From Emcibacter sp. (GTDB lineage Bacteria > Pseudomonadota > Alphaproteobacteria > Sphingomonadales > Emcibacteraceae): a DNA stretch of 64,000 nucleotides. The stretch is from contig JAJFIQ010000025.1 of the NCBI GenBank assembly GCA_021774785.1, positions 1 through 64,000 on the forward strand. Reading direction: 5' to 3'. Of the stretch, positions 1 to 8,881 are shown one piece after another; within the stretch, counting starts at the first letter, position 1; each line of letters opens with the position of its first letter. The position numbers were made by a program, and so were the translations under genes. The notes beneath the pieces were generated by a model. That model saw nothing but the letters and a program-made list of their open reading frames with translations. It had not been told where the DNA came from and ran no database searches.

Positions 1-121
1 CGCCTCTTTCATAGAGCATATCTTCTACCTGCCGAAGCGATAATGGATATCTAATATAAAGTAGTAAAGCCAATTGGATGATTGCAGGATTATGTTTGTA
101 ATATTTAAATGAAATTTTCAT
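1..121 (-). CDS. IS6-family transposase, N-terminal fragment
   Basis: Reading the minus strand from the ATG at 121 gives about 40 residues, starting MKISFKYYKHNPAIIQLAL and continuing with LSLRQVEDMLYERG. This is the recognisable N-terminus of IS6/IS26-type DDE transposases, in which a helix-turn-helix with an R-x-VE-x-(L/M)-L-x-ERG core precedes the catalytic domain. The DDE residues would lie outside the window. The frame is open to the edge, so the gene may be intact beyond it. The open frame and the preserved terminal repeat suggest a recent, possibly active copy. Confidence 0.82.
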   Translation of the reverse strand, partial: MKISFKYYKHNPAIIQLALLLYIRYPLSLRQVEDMLYERG

Positions 122-175
122 TGAACCAAAATAATTAATTAAGAATTCGGTGCAACAAGTTTCTTTGACAGAGCC
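1..175 (-). mobile_element. IS6-family insertion sequence, 5' end (cut by window edge)
   Basis: The stretch ends at 175 with a minus-strand terminus reading GGCTCTGTCAAAGAA, which resembles the conserved GGCTCTGT/GGTTCTGTTGCAAA ends of IS6-family elements. A transposase N-terminus starts 54 bases inside it. Only the end next to the transposase start is inside the window, so I cannot say whether the element is complete. It forms the left border of the betaine-catabolism block. Confidence 0.8.
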
Positions 176-185
176 CACAAACTTG

Positions 186-214
186 TTGACAGTATCACTT
201 TGCTGAAGTATTTT
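186..214 (+). promoter_or_regulatory. Probable sigma-70 promoter of the tetR-dmgdh-sox operon
   Basis: A perfect -35 box TTGACA (186-191) is followed by a 17-base spacer and TATTTT (209-214) as -10. It lies just outside the IS end, and its -10 is inside the large palindrome, which fits a repressor-controlled promoter. The second TTGACA at 165-170, inside the IS terminus, has no -10 at proper spacing. Confidence 0.6.
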
Positions 215-253
215 ACCTTCCTTACTAATTAATTAGTAAGGAAGGTAAAATAC
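208..253. promoter_or_regulatory. 46-bp perfect palindrome, likely operator of the TetR-family regulator
   Basis: The two arms are exact reverse complements over 23 bases each with no loop, centred between 230 and 231; the core is TTACTAATTAATTAGTAA. It overlaps the -10 of the predicted promoter and sits about 105 bases upstream of a TetR-family gene, the usual place for an autoregulatory operator. A near copy of the core (16 of 19 bases) lies between the TonB receptor and BCCT transporter genes at 13541-13559. It could alternatively be an extruding hairpin, but the second copy favours a protein-binding site. Confidence 0.65.
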
Positions 254-358
254 CAATAACAGATAGGATACTAGGAATTTACCTGAAGAGGACAACCTGC
301 TAATATTATATTCGTTATTTCCTATAAAAATTACTTTAAGTTTCTGGAAGAAAAATAA

Positions 359-958
359 ATGAAAAACAAGAACATTGCAAATGATACTTGTCAGGAGATT
401 ATTAATTCAACACTTTCAGCAATGGCGGAAGACGGCATCGCTAATCTAACTACAAAATCGATCAGTAAACGCGCAGATGTTTCTACTGCTTCAATTCATT
501 ATTTTTTTGAGACAAAAGATAATTTAATTTATAATTCTTTTGTATTTATCATAAAAAGCATTCGTTTAGATATGCTTGCAGCACGCAAGGGGCAGACTGA
601 TCCGTTTATACGGATCAGGGGGGCCGTGGAGGCACATTTTTCAGCAACCCATATGTCTGATGAGGCCGCTTATATCTGGCCTCAACTATGGGTTCATGCT
701 GGCTGTGATGAGCGGACCGCAAAGCTGGTTCGGGTATTTGGTGCGCGGATAATTTCCAACTTTACTTATGACCTGCGCGATGCAGGTATGGAACGGAGAG
801 AAGCCCGTCTGGCTGCTATAGAACTCAGGGCCTTGATAGTCGGGCTTTGGCTAGAAAAACAAGTAACTAAATACGCGGCTATTGGAGAACGTAGAGAGGT
901 CTTTGATAATGTTCTTGCAAGGTTGAAGGCAAAGGCAAACAGGGAAGCCACGCAATGA
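359..958 (+). CDS. TetR/AcrR-family transcriptional regulator (BetI-like)
   Basis: This 199-residue protein has a TetR-type helix-turn-helix at about residues 20-60 (LTTKSISKRADVS...SIHYFF..KDNL) and an all-helical ligand-binding part of typical family length. Proteins of this shape include BetI, which responds to choline; the ligand here is not shown by the sequence. Its stop overlaps the start of the dimethylglycine dehydrogenase gene (ATGA), so it is the first gene of the demethylation operon. The palindrome over the upstream promoter is the obvious candidate operator and implies autorepression. I infer that it derepresses the operon when a betaine or a demethylation intermediate is present. 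Confidence 0.85.
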   Translation: MKNKNIANDTCQEIINSTLSAMAEDGIANLTTKSISKRADVSTASIHYFFETKDNLIYNSFVFIIKSIRLDMLAARKGQTDPFIRIRGAVEAHFSATHMSDEAAYIWPQLWVHAGCDERTAKLVRVFGARIISNFTYDLRDAGMERREARLAAIELRALIVGLWLEKQVTKYAAIGERREVFDNVLARLKAKANREATQ

Positions 959-3393
959 AAACTCATGCCCGTGTTGTGGTTATCGGTGGTGGCGTCGTTG
1001 GTGTTTCAACCCTTTATCATCTGGTGAAAAAAGGCTGGAGCGATGTTGTCTTAATAGAACGGCATGAGCTGACATCAGGTTCCACATGGCATGCTGCGGG
1101 CCTGTTGCCTCTATTTAATATGAGCTATTCTGTTGGCCAGTTGCATAAATATTCCGTCGATCTTTATGGTAAATTGGAAGCGGAAACCGGGCAGGATGTG
1201 GGGCTGAGAACAGTATCAAATATTCGTTTGGCCACCAATCAGGACCGCATGGACGAATATCGTCAATATGCCGGTGTTGCCCAGACCATTGGAGTGAAAG
1301 TTGAATTTCTGACACCGGATGAGGTTGTTGATCTGTGGCCGTATGCGGTTAAGGATGGTCTGGTCGGGGCCATGGTCCATCCCGATGACGGTTATGTGCA
1401 GCCGGCTGACCTGACCCAGGCATTTGCCATTGGTGCCAGAGCAGGCGGAGCGAAAATTTACCGGGGAACTTCGGTCGAAGCCATTGAGCAACTGCTCAGC
1501 GGGGAATGGAAAGTATCCACCGACAAAGGCGACATCATTTGCGAACATGTGGTTTCGGCTACGGGCAATTTCGCCCGTCAGACCGGGGAAATGATCGGTC
1601 TCGATATTCCTGTTATCCCAGTGGAGCATCAATATATTGTAACCGAATCCCACCCGGAAATTCAGGCACGCAAAGAAAAAGGTCTGCCGGAACTGGGGGT
1701 ATTGCGTGAATCCGATGGCTCCTGGTATATGCGCGAGGAAGGCGGCGGCCTGTTGCTCGGCCCTTATGAAAAAGGCGCACCCGCCTGTTATGTGGATGGC
1801 CCCGAAAAATCAGCCGAATATGAGCTGTTCCAGGAAGATATTGACAGGCTGATCCCCCATATTGAAAGCGCCATAAAGCGGGTGCCTATCTTTGAAGACC
1901 TGGGCATCAAGAAAGTCTACAATGGTGCCATCGCTTATACGCCGGACGGCAATCCCATCGTTGGACCTGCGTGGGACAAGAAAAATTTCTGGCTCAATGA
2001 AGGCCATAGTTTTGGCATTACGGCAGCAGGCGGTGCCGGGTGGCAATTGGCGGAATGGATTGTCGAGGGCGCACCAACGGTCGATATGTTGGGCGTTGAT
2101 CCGCGCCGTTTCGGGGAATATGCCTGCAAATCCTATCTGATTGAGAAAAATGAAGAGGCCTATGCCGATGTGTTTTCCATTCATTACCCCGATGAAGAAC
2201 GCAGTGCTGCCAGACCCTTAAGAACCGCCCCCTGTTATGACCGTATGAAAGGCTGCGGAGCGGTATTTGGCCAATTATTTGGTTGGGAACGGCCAAACTG
2301 GTTTGCGCCGGAGGGCGTAGAGCAGGAAGATCATTGGTCCTTTCGCCGGTCAAGCTGGTTTGAGCATGTGGGCAATGAATGTAAAAACGTTCAGGAAAAT
2401 GTTGGACTATTGGATATGACCGCCTTTGCCAAATGCCGAATTACCGGCCCCGGTGCCGAGGCTTTTCTAAATCATATTCTCGCCAATAAAATGCCGGTAA
2501 AAATCGGACGGGTGGGCCTTGCTCACGGGCTTACAGAGCGCGGCGGCGTCCATTCGGAATTTACTGTACAGCGGGAAAGTACACAAAGCTATTATTGTGT
2601 GTCGGCGGGGGCCTATCAGCGTCTCGATCATGACTGGCTGAAAAAGCTTATGCCGACGGATGGATCGGTACAGTTTCAGGACCTGACCAATAGCATGGGT
2701 GTCTTTGTCATTGCCGGACCAAAAGCACGGGATTTGCTACAGCCCTTATGTGGTGCTGAATTATCATCCAAAAGTTTTCCGTGGCTCACAGGGCAGGAAA
2801 CGACCATTGGTTTTGCGCCGGTGAAGCTGATACGGGTAAATTTCGTTGGTGAGCTGGGCTGGGAAATTCATCATGGCATAGAATATCAGAATCATATCTT
2901 TGATGTCCTGTTTAACAATGGCGATAAATACGGGCTTAAACCCTTCGGTATTAGGGCCATGGACAGCATGCGGATCGAAAAGTCATACCGTTTGGTCGGG
3001 CCGGAAATGTCCATTGAATATTCAGCTTACGAATCCGGACTTGACCGTTTTGTCTCCACAAAAAAGGAAAATGATTACATTGGCCGCAAAAACCTCATGG
3101 CGTGGAAAGAGCGTGGCGCTGATAATGTTTTTGTCACGATGGAAGTGTTTGATGTGAGCGACGCGGACGCGCTGGGTAACAACCCGATCACCAAAGACGG
3201 CAAAGTTGTTGGCCGGGCCACCTCTGGCAATTACGGCTTCCGGCTTGGCAAGTCATTGGCTCTGGCCATGGTTCAGCCGAAATTTTCTGAAGTGGGGACG
3301 GAGCTTGAAATTGATATTCTTGGTGAAATATATAAGGCGAAAATTATTGGGGAAAGCCCTTATGATCCGACCAATGAACATCTGAGATCATAA
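955..3393 (+). CDS. Dimethylglycine dehydrogenase-type FAD/THF oxidoreductase
   Basis: The 812-residue protein has the two-part layout of dimethylglycine dehydrogenase. An N-terminal DAO-type FAD domain (GGGVVG at residues 11-16) contains STWHAAG, whose His46 matches the histidine that binds FAD covalently in the family. A C-terminal GcvT-like folate-binding half runs from about residue 430. The family oxidises N-methyl amines and passes the methyl carbon to tetrahydrofolate as methylene-THF. With the sox genes immediately downstream (12-base gap, good ribosome site), dimethylglycine to sarcosine is the most likely step. A related N-methyl substrate such as N-methylproline cannot be excluded. 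Confidence 0.88.
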   Translation: MKTHARVVVIGGGVVGVSTLYHLVKKGWSDVVLIERHELTSGSTWHAAGLLPLFNMSYSVGQLHKYSVDLYGKLEAETGQDVGLRTVSNIRLATNQDRMDEYRQYAGVAQTIGVKVEFLTPDEVVDLWPYAVKDGLVGAMVHPDDGYVQPADLTQAFAIGARAGGAKIYRGTSVEAIEQLLSGEWKVSTDKGDIICEHVVSATGNFARQTGEMIGLDIPVIPVEHQYIVTESHPEIQARKEKGLPELGVLRESDGSWYMREEGGGLLLGPYEKGAPACYVDGPEKSAEYELFQEDIDRLIPHIESAIKRVPIFEDLGIKKVYNGAIAYTPDGNPIVGPAWDKKNFWLNEGHSFGITAAGGAGWQLAEWIVEGAPTVDMLGVDPRRFGEYACKSYLIEKNEEAYADVFSIHYPDEERSAARPLRTAPCYDRMKGCGAVFGQLFGWERPNWFAPEGVEQEDHWSFRRSSWFEHVGNECKNVQENVGLLDMTAFAKCRITGPGAEAFLNHILANKMPVKIGRVGLAHGLTERGGVHSEFTVQRESTQSYYCVSAGAYQRLDHDWLKKLMPTDGSVQFQDLTNSMGVFVIAGPKARDLLQPLCGAELSSKSFPWLTGQETTIGFAPVKLIRVNFVGELGWEIHHGIEYQNHIFDVLFNNGDKYGLKPFGIRAMDSMRIEKSYRLVGPEMSIEYSAYESGLDRFVSTKKENDYIGRKNLMAWKERGADNVFVTMEVFDVSDADALGNNPITKDGKVVGRATSGNYGFRLGKSLALAMVQPKFSEVGTELEIDILGEIYKAKIIGESPYDPTNEHLRS

Positions 3394-3405
3394 AGGAGAG
3401 ACAAG

Positions 3406-4656
3406 ATGAAATATTCTGCTCTTTCTCTGCTCACCAATGCCTTTAGCGGCCATAAGAAATGGCCCCTGCAATGGCCTGATGCCACACCTAAAAAATCCTA
3501 TGATGTCATTATCGTTGGCGGCGGCGGACATGGTCTTGGGGCCGCCTATTATCTGGCCCGGAAACACGGCATTACCAACGTGGCGGTGATAGAAAAAGGC
3601 TGGCTCGGCGGTGGCAACACTGGGCGAAATACCACCATTATCCGCTCCAACTATCTGTATGACGAAAGTGCACGAATTTATGATCATGCGGTTGATCTTT
3701 GGGACGGTCTATCACAGGAAATAAATTACAATGTGATGTTTTCAAAACGCGGGGTTTTGATGCTGGCCCATTCGGTTCATGATGTGCAGAGCTTTCAGCG
3801 TCATATTCATGCCAATCGACTGAATGGGGTTGATAATAACTGGCTCAGTGCCGAAGAAGCCAAGGCATTTTGTCCGCCGTTAAATATTTCCAAAGACGCC
3901 CGCTATCCCATATTAGGCGCGGCCCTCCAGCAAAGAGCCGGCACCGCACGTCATGATTCTGTGGCATGGGGATATGCCCGGGCGGCGGCGGCGCTGGGTG
4001 TTGATATCATTCAGAATTGTGCGGTCACGGGCATAAAGCGCGGCGCAAATGGCGCGGTTGAGGGCGTTGAAACCGAACGCGGTTTCATTGGGGCCAAAAA
4101 AATTGGTGTCTCGGCAGCGGGAAATAGCTCAGTTCTTATGGAAATGGCCGGGCTGCGTTTCCCACTGGAAAGCTATCCCCTGCAAGCTCTGGTATCCGAA
4201 CCTGTTAAACCGGTGATGCCCTGCGTGGTCATGTCAAATTCTGTTCATGCCTATATCAGTCAATCAGATAAAGGTGAATTGGTTATCGGGGCGGGTACCG
4301 ATCAATATGTGTCTTATTCCCAGCGTGGTGCCCTTCATATAATCGAGGAAACATTGGCCTCAATCTGTGAAATTTTTCCTCTTTTCAAGCGGATGCGCAT
4401 GTTACGTTCCTGGGGCGGGGTGGTGGATGTTACCCCTGACCGTTCACCTATATTAGGCAAAACACCTGTGCCGGGCCTCTTTGTTAATTGCGGCTGGGGG
4501 ACTGGCGGTTTTAAAGCCACACCCGGAGCAGCAGACCTGCTGGCCCATACAATTGCAAAAGATCAACCTCATCCCATCAATGCGCCTTATAATCTGGAGC
4601 GTTTTACCGGTGGACGGCTTATCGACGAAGCGGCCGCTGCTGCCGTCGCCCATTAG
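3406..4656 (+). CDS. soxB: Sarcosine oxidase, beta subunit
   Basis: The 416-residue flavoprotein matches the beta subunit of heterotetrameric sarcosine oxidase, the subunit that oxidises sarcosine. It has a dinucleotide-binding GGGGHGLG motif at about residues 38-45. His183, in the context [13 protein letters not shown], corresponds to the residue carrying the covalent FMN in characterised SoxB proteins. Length is normal. It is followed after 9 bases by soxD, then soxA and soxG, the standard order of bacterial sox operons. The product is glycine plus methylene-THF, with hydrogen peroxide from oxygen. Confidence 0.95.
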   Translation: MKYSALSLLTNAFSGHKKWPLQWPDATPKKSYDVIIVGGGGHGLGAAYYLARKHGITNVAVIEKGWLGGGNTGRNTTIIRSNYLYDESARIYDHAVDLWDGLSQEINYNVMFSKRGVLMLAHSVHDVQSFQRHIHANRLNGVDNNWLSAEEAKAFCPPLNISKDARYPILGAALQQRAGTARHDSVAWGYARAAAALGVDIIQNCAVTGIKRGANGAVEGVETERGFIGAKKIGVSAAGNSSVLMEMAGLRFPLESYPLQALVSEPVKPVMPCVVMSNSVHAYISQSDKGELVIGAGTDQYVSYSQRGALHIIEETLASICEIFPLFKRMRMLRSWGGVVDVTPDRSPILGKTPVPGLFVNCGWGTGGFKATPGAADLLAHTIAKDQPHPINAPYNLERFTGGRLIDEAAAAAVAH

Positions 4657-4665
4657 GGGGATGCC

Positions 4666-4950
4666 ATGCTATTGATCAAATGCCCCTATTGTCAGGAAGA
4701 CAGACCGGAGATTGAGTTTTCTTATTCGGGAGAAGCTCATATTGCACGCCCCCTGAACCCGGATGATCTCAGCGATGAAGAATGGGCAGAATATCTGTTC
4801 ATTCGAAGCAACCGGCGGGGCCTGCATCATGAACGCTGGCTTCATGCCCATGGCTGTGCCCGCTTTTTCAACGCGTTGCGCGATACCGTCAGCGATAAAT
4901 TTGAACTGACCTATAAAATGGGTGAACCCAAAGCGCAGGTGAAAAAATGA
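4666..4950 (+). CDS. soxD: Sarcosine oxidase, delta subunit
   Basis: A small 94-residue protein beginning MLLIKCPYCQEDRPEIEF. The CPYC knuckle together with later His/Cys residues (about 53-62: HHERWLHAHGC) is the zinc-binding set of SoxD. The sequence E-W-x-x-Y-L-x-x-R-x-N-x-(R/K)-G is characteristic of the family. It is a structural subunit of the sarcosine oxidase complex. Its stop overlaps the soxA start by 4 bases, consistent with translational coupling. Confidence 0.94.
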   Translation: MLLIKCPYCQEDRPEIEFSYSGEAHIARPLNPDDLSDEEWAEYLFIRSNRRGLHHERWLHAHGCARFFNALRDTVSDKFELTYKMGEPKAQVKK

Positions 4951-7907
4951 CCCTTCATCGCAAACCAGAATATGGCCGGGTTAACCGGGGAAAGCCTATC
5001 AACTTCTCTTTTGACGGCAAAATATATTCGGCCTTTGACGGCGACAGTTTGGCCTCCGCCTTGCTGGCCCACGGCGTGCATCTGGTAGGCCGGTCGTTTA
5101 AATATCACCGGCCCCGTGGTTTTGTGGCTGCCGGACCGGAAGAACCCAATGCCTTAGTGACCTTCGATCGGGGGCCGGGCCGGGTGACGCCAAATGTGCG
5201 GGCGACAACACTGGAAGTGTTTGACGGGCTGGTGGCTCATTCTCAAAATAATTGGCCCAGCCTGACATTTGACATGGGTGCTGTAAATGATTTGTTTTAC
5301 ATGCTGTTTCCTGCGGGTTTTTATAATAAAACCTTCATGTGGCCAAAATCATTCTGGGATAGGGTTTATGAGCCTGCAATCCGGAAAATGGCTGGGCTTG
5401 GACCCGCCCCCATAGATGAAGATGCTGATATATATGCCAGTCAGTATATGCATTGTGAAACGTTGATTGTTGGGGCTGGGCCTGCGGGCATTGCCGCCGC
5501 TCTGGCCGCCTCTGAAAAGCCGGGACGGGTTATTCTTGTCGATGAGCAGTATGAATTTGGTGGGTCTCTGCTCTCCACACCTAACATGGTGATTAATGAC
5601 ATTCCCGCATGGCAGTGGCTTGAAGACAGTCTGGCAATTTTAAAGGCCCGTGAAAATGTCACCCTTTTGACGCGCACGACCGTCATAGGCTATTATCATG
5701 AAAATTTTCTGGGGGCTGTGGAACGCATCACTGATCATGAGAAGGATCTAAGCTCCCACAAACCAAGAGAGCGTCTGTACAAGATACGCGCTGGAGAAGT
5801 GGTTTTGGCGACGGGTGCCATTGAGCGTCCCCTTGTCTTTCAGAGTAATGACCGGCCCGGGGTGATGCTGGCTTCTGCAGCGCACACTTATTTAAACAGA
5901 TATGGCGTGGTTGTGGGGGAGAAAATTGCCCTCTTCACCTGTCACGATAGCGCCTATGAAGTGATCTTTGATCTGGCGGATGCTGGGATTTCCATTGCCG
6001 GTGTCATTGATGTGCGGGATCAGGTTTCCGAAACAATCATCGCGGCTGCCAAGGCACGGAATATAGAAATTCTCACGGGAACAATTGTGAGTGGCACGTC
6101 CGGAAAATTTCGGGTGAGTAGCCTGCGGGCCTCAAAAATTGAGGATGGAAAGATTACCTCTACTTGGGAAATCGCCTGTGACTGTCTGCTTATGTGCGGG
6201 GGTTGGACCCCTAGCATCCATTTATTCTCCCATTCAAAAGGAAGTCTGAAGTGGCGGGAGGATCTGGGGGCTTATATTCCAGATAACCCCAATGAAAATG
6301 TTATATCTGTCGGGGCCTGTAACGGCACATTTGGTCTCAGGAAAATTATGACTGAGGGCGCTGGTGGAAGCACAGAATATCAGGTTAATGCTGGTGCTTT
6401 TGGTTCTGGCATTATACCCGCTACTTTCCCCACGGAAGGAGATCCGGCCAAGGTAAAAGCCTTTGTTGATTTTCAAAATGATGTAACGGAAAAAGATATT
6501 AATCTTGCTGTGCGAGAAGGGCTTAAATCCATCGAACATGTCAAACGCTATACCACGACGGGTATGGCCACGGATCAGGGTAAGACATCGAACCTGAACG
6601 CCTTACAGATTGCCGCAAAGGCGGTTTATAAACCGGTGCAGCAAGTTGGTCTGACAACTTTCCGCCCGCCCTATACCCCGACGACCTTTGGTGCCTTGGT
6701 CGGGGGCAAGGACGGCCATAGTTTCCATGTAATCCGCAAAACACCAATGGATGGCTGGGCCGAAGATCATGGGGCGGTGTTTGAACCTGTTGCCCTTTGG
6801 CGGCGGGCACGCTATTTCCCCAGAGACGGCGAGGATATGCTGGCGGCGGTCAATAGAGAATGTCTGACGACACGCTGCTCGCTCGGGATTTTTGATGCCT
6901 CCACTCTGGGCAAGGTAGAAGTGATTGGCCCGGATGCGGCGGAATTCATGAACAGAATGTATACCAACCCTTGGTTAAAACTGAAACCGGGGTCTTGCCG
7001 CTATGGATTAATGCTGGGCGAGGATGGTTATATTATGGATGACGGGGTCATCGGACGGCTAGCCGAGAACCACTTTCATGTGACAACAACAACCGGTGGC
7101 GCACCAAGGGTTTTTCGCATGATGGAAGACTACCGCCAGACCGAATGGCCGGAGCTTGATGTCTGGCTGACTTCAACCACAGAACAATGGGCGGTTATCG
7201 CTCTTAATGGCCCCAATGCCCGCAAACTGATAGAACCTTTTGTCGAAGGGATAGACCTGAGTGAGGAAAAATTCCCCCATATGGCTGTTCGTGAAGGCCG
7301 CATCTGTGGTGTGGAAACCAGATTATTCCGGGTGAGTTTTTCGGGTGAGCTTGGCTTTGAAATCAATGTCCCTGCCCATTATGGCCGCGCCCTTTGGGAG
7401 ACGTTATTTATCGCCGGACAAAAATATGACATAACGCCTTATGGCACCGAAACCATGCATGTTCTGAGGGCAGAAAAAGGTTTCATCATTGTTGGGCAGG
7501 ATACGGATGGCACAGTAACGCCCATGGATGTGGGTATGTCGTGGGCCATTGGAAAGAAGAAAAAGGATTTTGTTGGTAAACGTTCTTTAAGCCGTCCGGA
7601 TATAATGGCTGAGGGAAGGAAACAGTTGGTCGGTCTGCTCACGGATGATCCAAATATTGTTCTGGAGGAAGGGGCGCAACTTATTGCCAATCCGGAACAG
7701 TCAATTCCCATGGACATGATAGGCCATGTCACTTCGTCTTATTGGAGTGCCACGTTAAACCGTTCAATAGCACTCGCCATGGTCAAAAACGGTCATGCGC
7801 TTACGGAAAGTAATGTCTATATTCCCATGCCGGGAAAAATCTATAAAGCCCAGGTGAGTAAGTGTGTATTTTATGATCCCAACGGGGAACGTCTTAATGT
7901 TATCTGA
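4947..7907 (+). CDS. soxA: Sarcosine oxidase, alpha subunit
   Basis: The 986-residue alpha subunit is full length. An N-terminal ferredoxin-like domain is followed by an NAD-binding flavoprotein region (VGAGPAGIAAALAAS near residue 175). From about residue 600 a GcvT-type domain binds tetrahydrofolate and captures the oxidised methyl group as methylene-THF. The gene overlaps soxD by 4 bases and soxG by 11. Together with SoxB, D and G it completes the step sarcosine to glycine, so C1 units from dimethylglycine enter the same folate pool as those from the corrinoid operon at 16.5-25.8 kb. Confidence 0.95.
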   Translation: MTLHRKPEYGRVNRGKPINFSFDGKIYSAFDGDSLASALLAHGVHLVGRSFKYHRPRGFVAAGPEEPNALVTFDRGPGRVTPNVRATTLEVFDGLVAHSQNNWPSLTFDMGAVNDLFYMLFPAGFYNKTFMWPKSFWDRVYEPAIRKMAGLGPAPIDEDADIYASQYMHCETLIVGAGPAGIAAALAASEKPGRVILVDEQYEFGGSLLSTPNMVINDIPAWQWLEDSLAILKARENVTLLTRTTVIGYYHENFLGAVERITDHEKDLSSHKPRERLYKIRAGEVVLATGAIERPLVFQSNDRPGVMLASAAHTYLNRYGVVVGEKIALFTCHDSAYEVIFDLADAGISIAGVIDVRDQVSETIIAAAKARNIEILTGTIVSGTSGKFRVSSLRASKIEDGKITSTWEIACDCLLMCGGWTPSIHLFSHSKGSLKWREDLGAYIPDNPNENVISVGACNGTFGLRKIMTEGAGGSTEYQVNAGAFGSGIIPATFPTEGDPAKVKAFVDFQNDVTEKDINLAVREGLKSIEHVKRYTTTGMATDQGKTSNLNALQIAAKAVYKPVQQVGLTTFRPPYTPTTFGALVGGKDGHSFHVIRKTPMDGWAEDHGAVFEPVALWRRARYFPRDGEDMLAAVNRECLTTRCSLGIFDASTLGKVEVIGPDAAEFMNRMYTNPWLKLKPGSCRYGLMLGEDGYIMDDGVIGRLAENHFHVTTTTGGAPRVFRMMEDYRQTEWPELDVWLTSTTEQWAVIALNGPNARKLIEPFVEGIDLSEEKFPHMAVREGRICGVETRLFRVSFSGELGFEINVPAHYGRALWETLFIAGQKYDITPYGTETMHVLRAEKGFIIVGQDTDGTVTPMDVGMSWAIGKKKKDFVGKRSLSRPDIMAEGRKQLVGLLTDDPNIVLEEGAQLIANPEQSIPMDMIGHVTSSYWSATLNRSIALAMVKNGHALTESNVYIPMPGKIYKAQVSKCVFYDPNGERLNVI

Positions 7908-8454
7908 ACTAAAAATAGACCAGGCTGTTGAACTTGCCCCGATACTGACGGGGGAAGTTGACCTATTGCCTGTACAGACCCGCTACAGCTTGCGGGTAAA
8001 ACCGAAAGAGCGTTGCGCCTTTATTGAGGCGAGCAATATTGACTTACCAGCTCAAATTGGCAAAATGTCCGTACAATATGACCGAGTAGTTCTTTGCATT
8101 GGGCCAGATGAATATATTTTAATTTGTAGCCTTGCCGAACGGGAACCCCTCGCACGGAAATTTGAAGAATTGATGGGTAAATATATCTTTAGCGCAACTG
8201 ATATTTCACACCGCAATGTGTCATTTATACTCAGTGGTGAACAGACCACAAATATGATAAATGTTGGCTGTCCTCTGGATTTATCTCTTGAAAATTTCCC
8301 CGTTGGAAAATGCACCCGTACTATTTTTGAAAGTGCGGAAATCATCCTTTTTCGTATGGGAAAAACTAAATTCCAGCTTGAAACATGGCGATCATTTGCG
8401 CCTTTTATAGTCGGTTATTTTGAAAAATATTGCCTGCAAAACAGGGGAAAATGA
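7897..8454 (+). CDS. soxG: Sarcosine oxidase, gamma subunit
   Basis: About 185 residues resembling SoxG, the least conserved subunit of the complex and itself related to the GcvT fold. I place the start at the ATG at 7897, preceded by GGGGAA, instead of the in-frame ATG 33 bases upstream that lies deeper inside soxA. The chosen start overlaps soxA by 11 bases. Codons are visibly richer in A and T than in soxA. Identity rests partly on position, since the sequence motif content is weak. Confidence 0.8.
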   Translation: MLSELKIDQAVELAPILTGEVDLLPVQTRYSLRVKPKERCAFIEASNIDLPAQIGKMSVQYDRVVLCIGPDEYILICSLAEREPLARKFEELMGKYIFSATDISHRNVSFILSGEQTTNMINVGCPLDLSLENFPVGKCTRTIFESAEIILFRMGKTKFQLETWRSFAPFIVGYFEKYCLQNRGK

Positions 8455-8455
8455 T

Positions 8456-8881
8456 TTGGAACCCCTGAGAAATATTTTGCCCGACGACAAGGCTGTAACC
8501 AAAGATAACCCGTCCCTGGAAATGGACCAAATATTTGTTGAGGATTTGGTTGTACAGTCCCTCATAGGTATTTATGAACATGAATTAGAAAATACCCAAC
8601 CTATAAAAATAAATATTGAATTATCCCTCACCCCCTTGTCGGGTCATGGGAAGTATAAGTTAAATGATATTGTTTGCTATGATCAAATTTGTAAAGGCAT
8701 CATCGCCATAATAGATCGGGGACATATTGATTTCATCGAAACATTGGCCGAGGAAATTGCAGCATTATGTCTGAGATTTAATCGTGCTCAAAAAGTAATG
8801 GTGAAAATATCCAAACCGAAAGCCATCAAACAGGCAGACGCCGCAGGTGTGCGTATCCTTCGTATAAAAAATATCAGTTAG
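8456..8881 (+). CDS. folB: Dihydroneopterin aldolase family protein
   Basis: A FolB-type protein: the core VEDLVVQSLIGIYEHE contains the G-I-(Y/W)-E-x-E signature, and the C-terminal KISKPKAI is the conserved 'V-(K)-KP-A' strand. FolB makes 6-hydroxymethyl-dihydropterin in folate synthesis. I favour a TTG start at 8456, 5 bases after AGGGGAAA and one base past the soxG stop; an open frame extends upstream inside soxG, and a downstream ATG at 8522 also exists. The location at the end of a folate-dependent demethylation operon suggests dedicated folate supply. The gene overlaps the convergent sulfotransferase gene by 4 bases. Confidence 0.82.
   Translation: MEPLRNILPDDKAVTKDNPSLEMDQIFVEDLVVQSLIGIYEHELENTQPIKINIELSLTPLSGHGKYKLNDIVCYDQICKGIIAIIDRGHIDFIETLAEEIAALCLRFNRAQKVMVKISKPKAIKQADAAGVRILRIKNIS

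Noticed and set aside
165-193. Hybrid promoter made by the IS6 end (TTGACA at 165-170)
   Set aside because: No -10-like sequence lies 16-18 bases downstream; the promoter at 186-214 is better.
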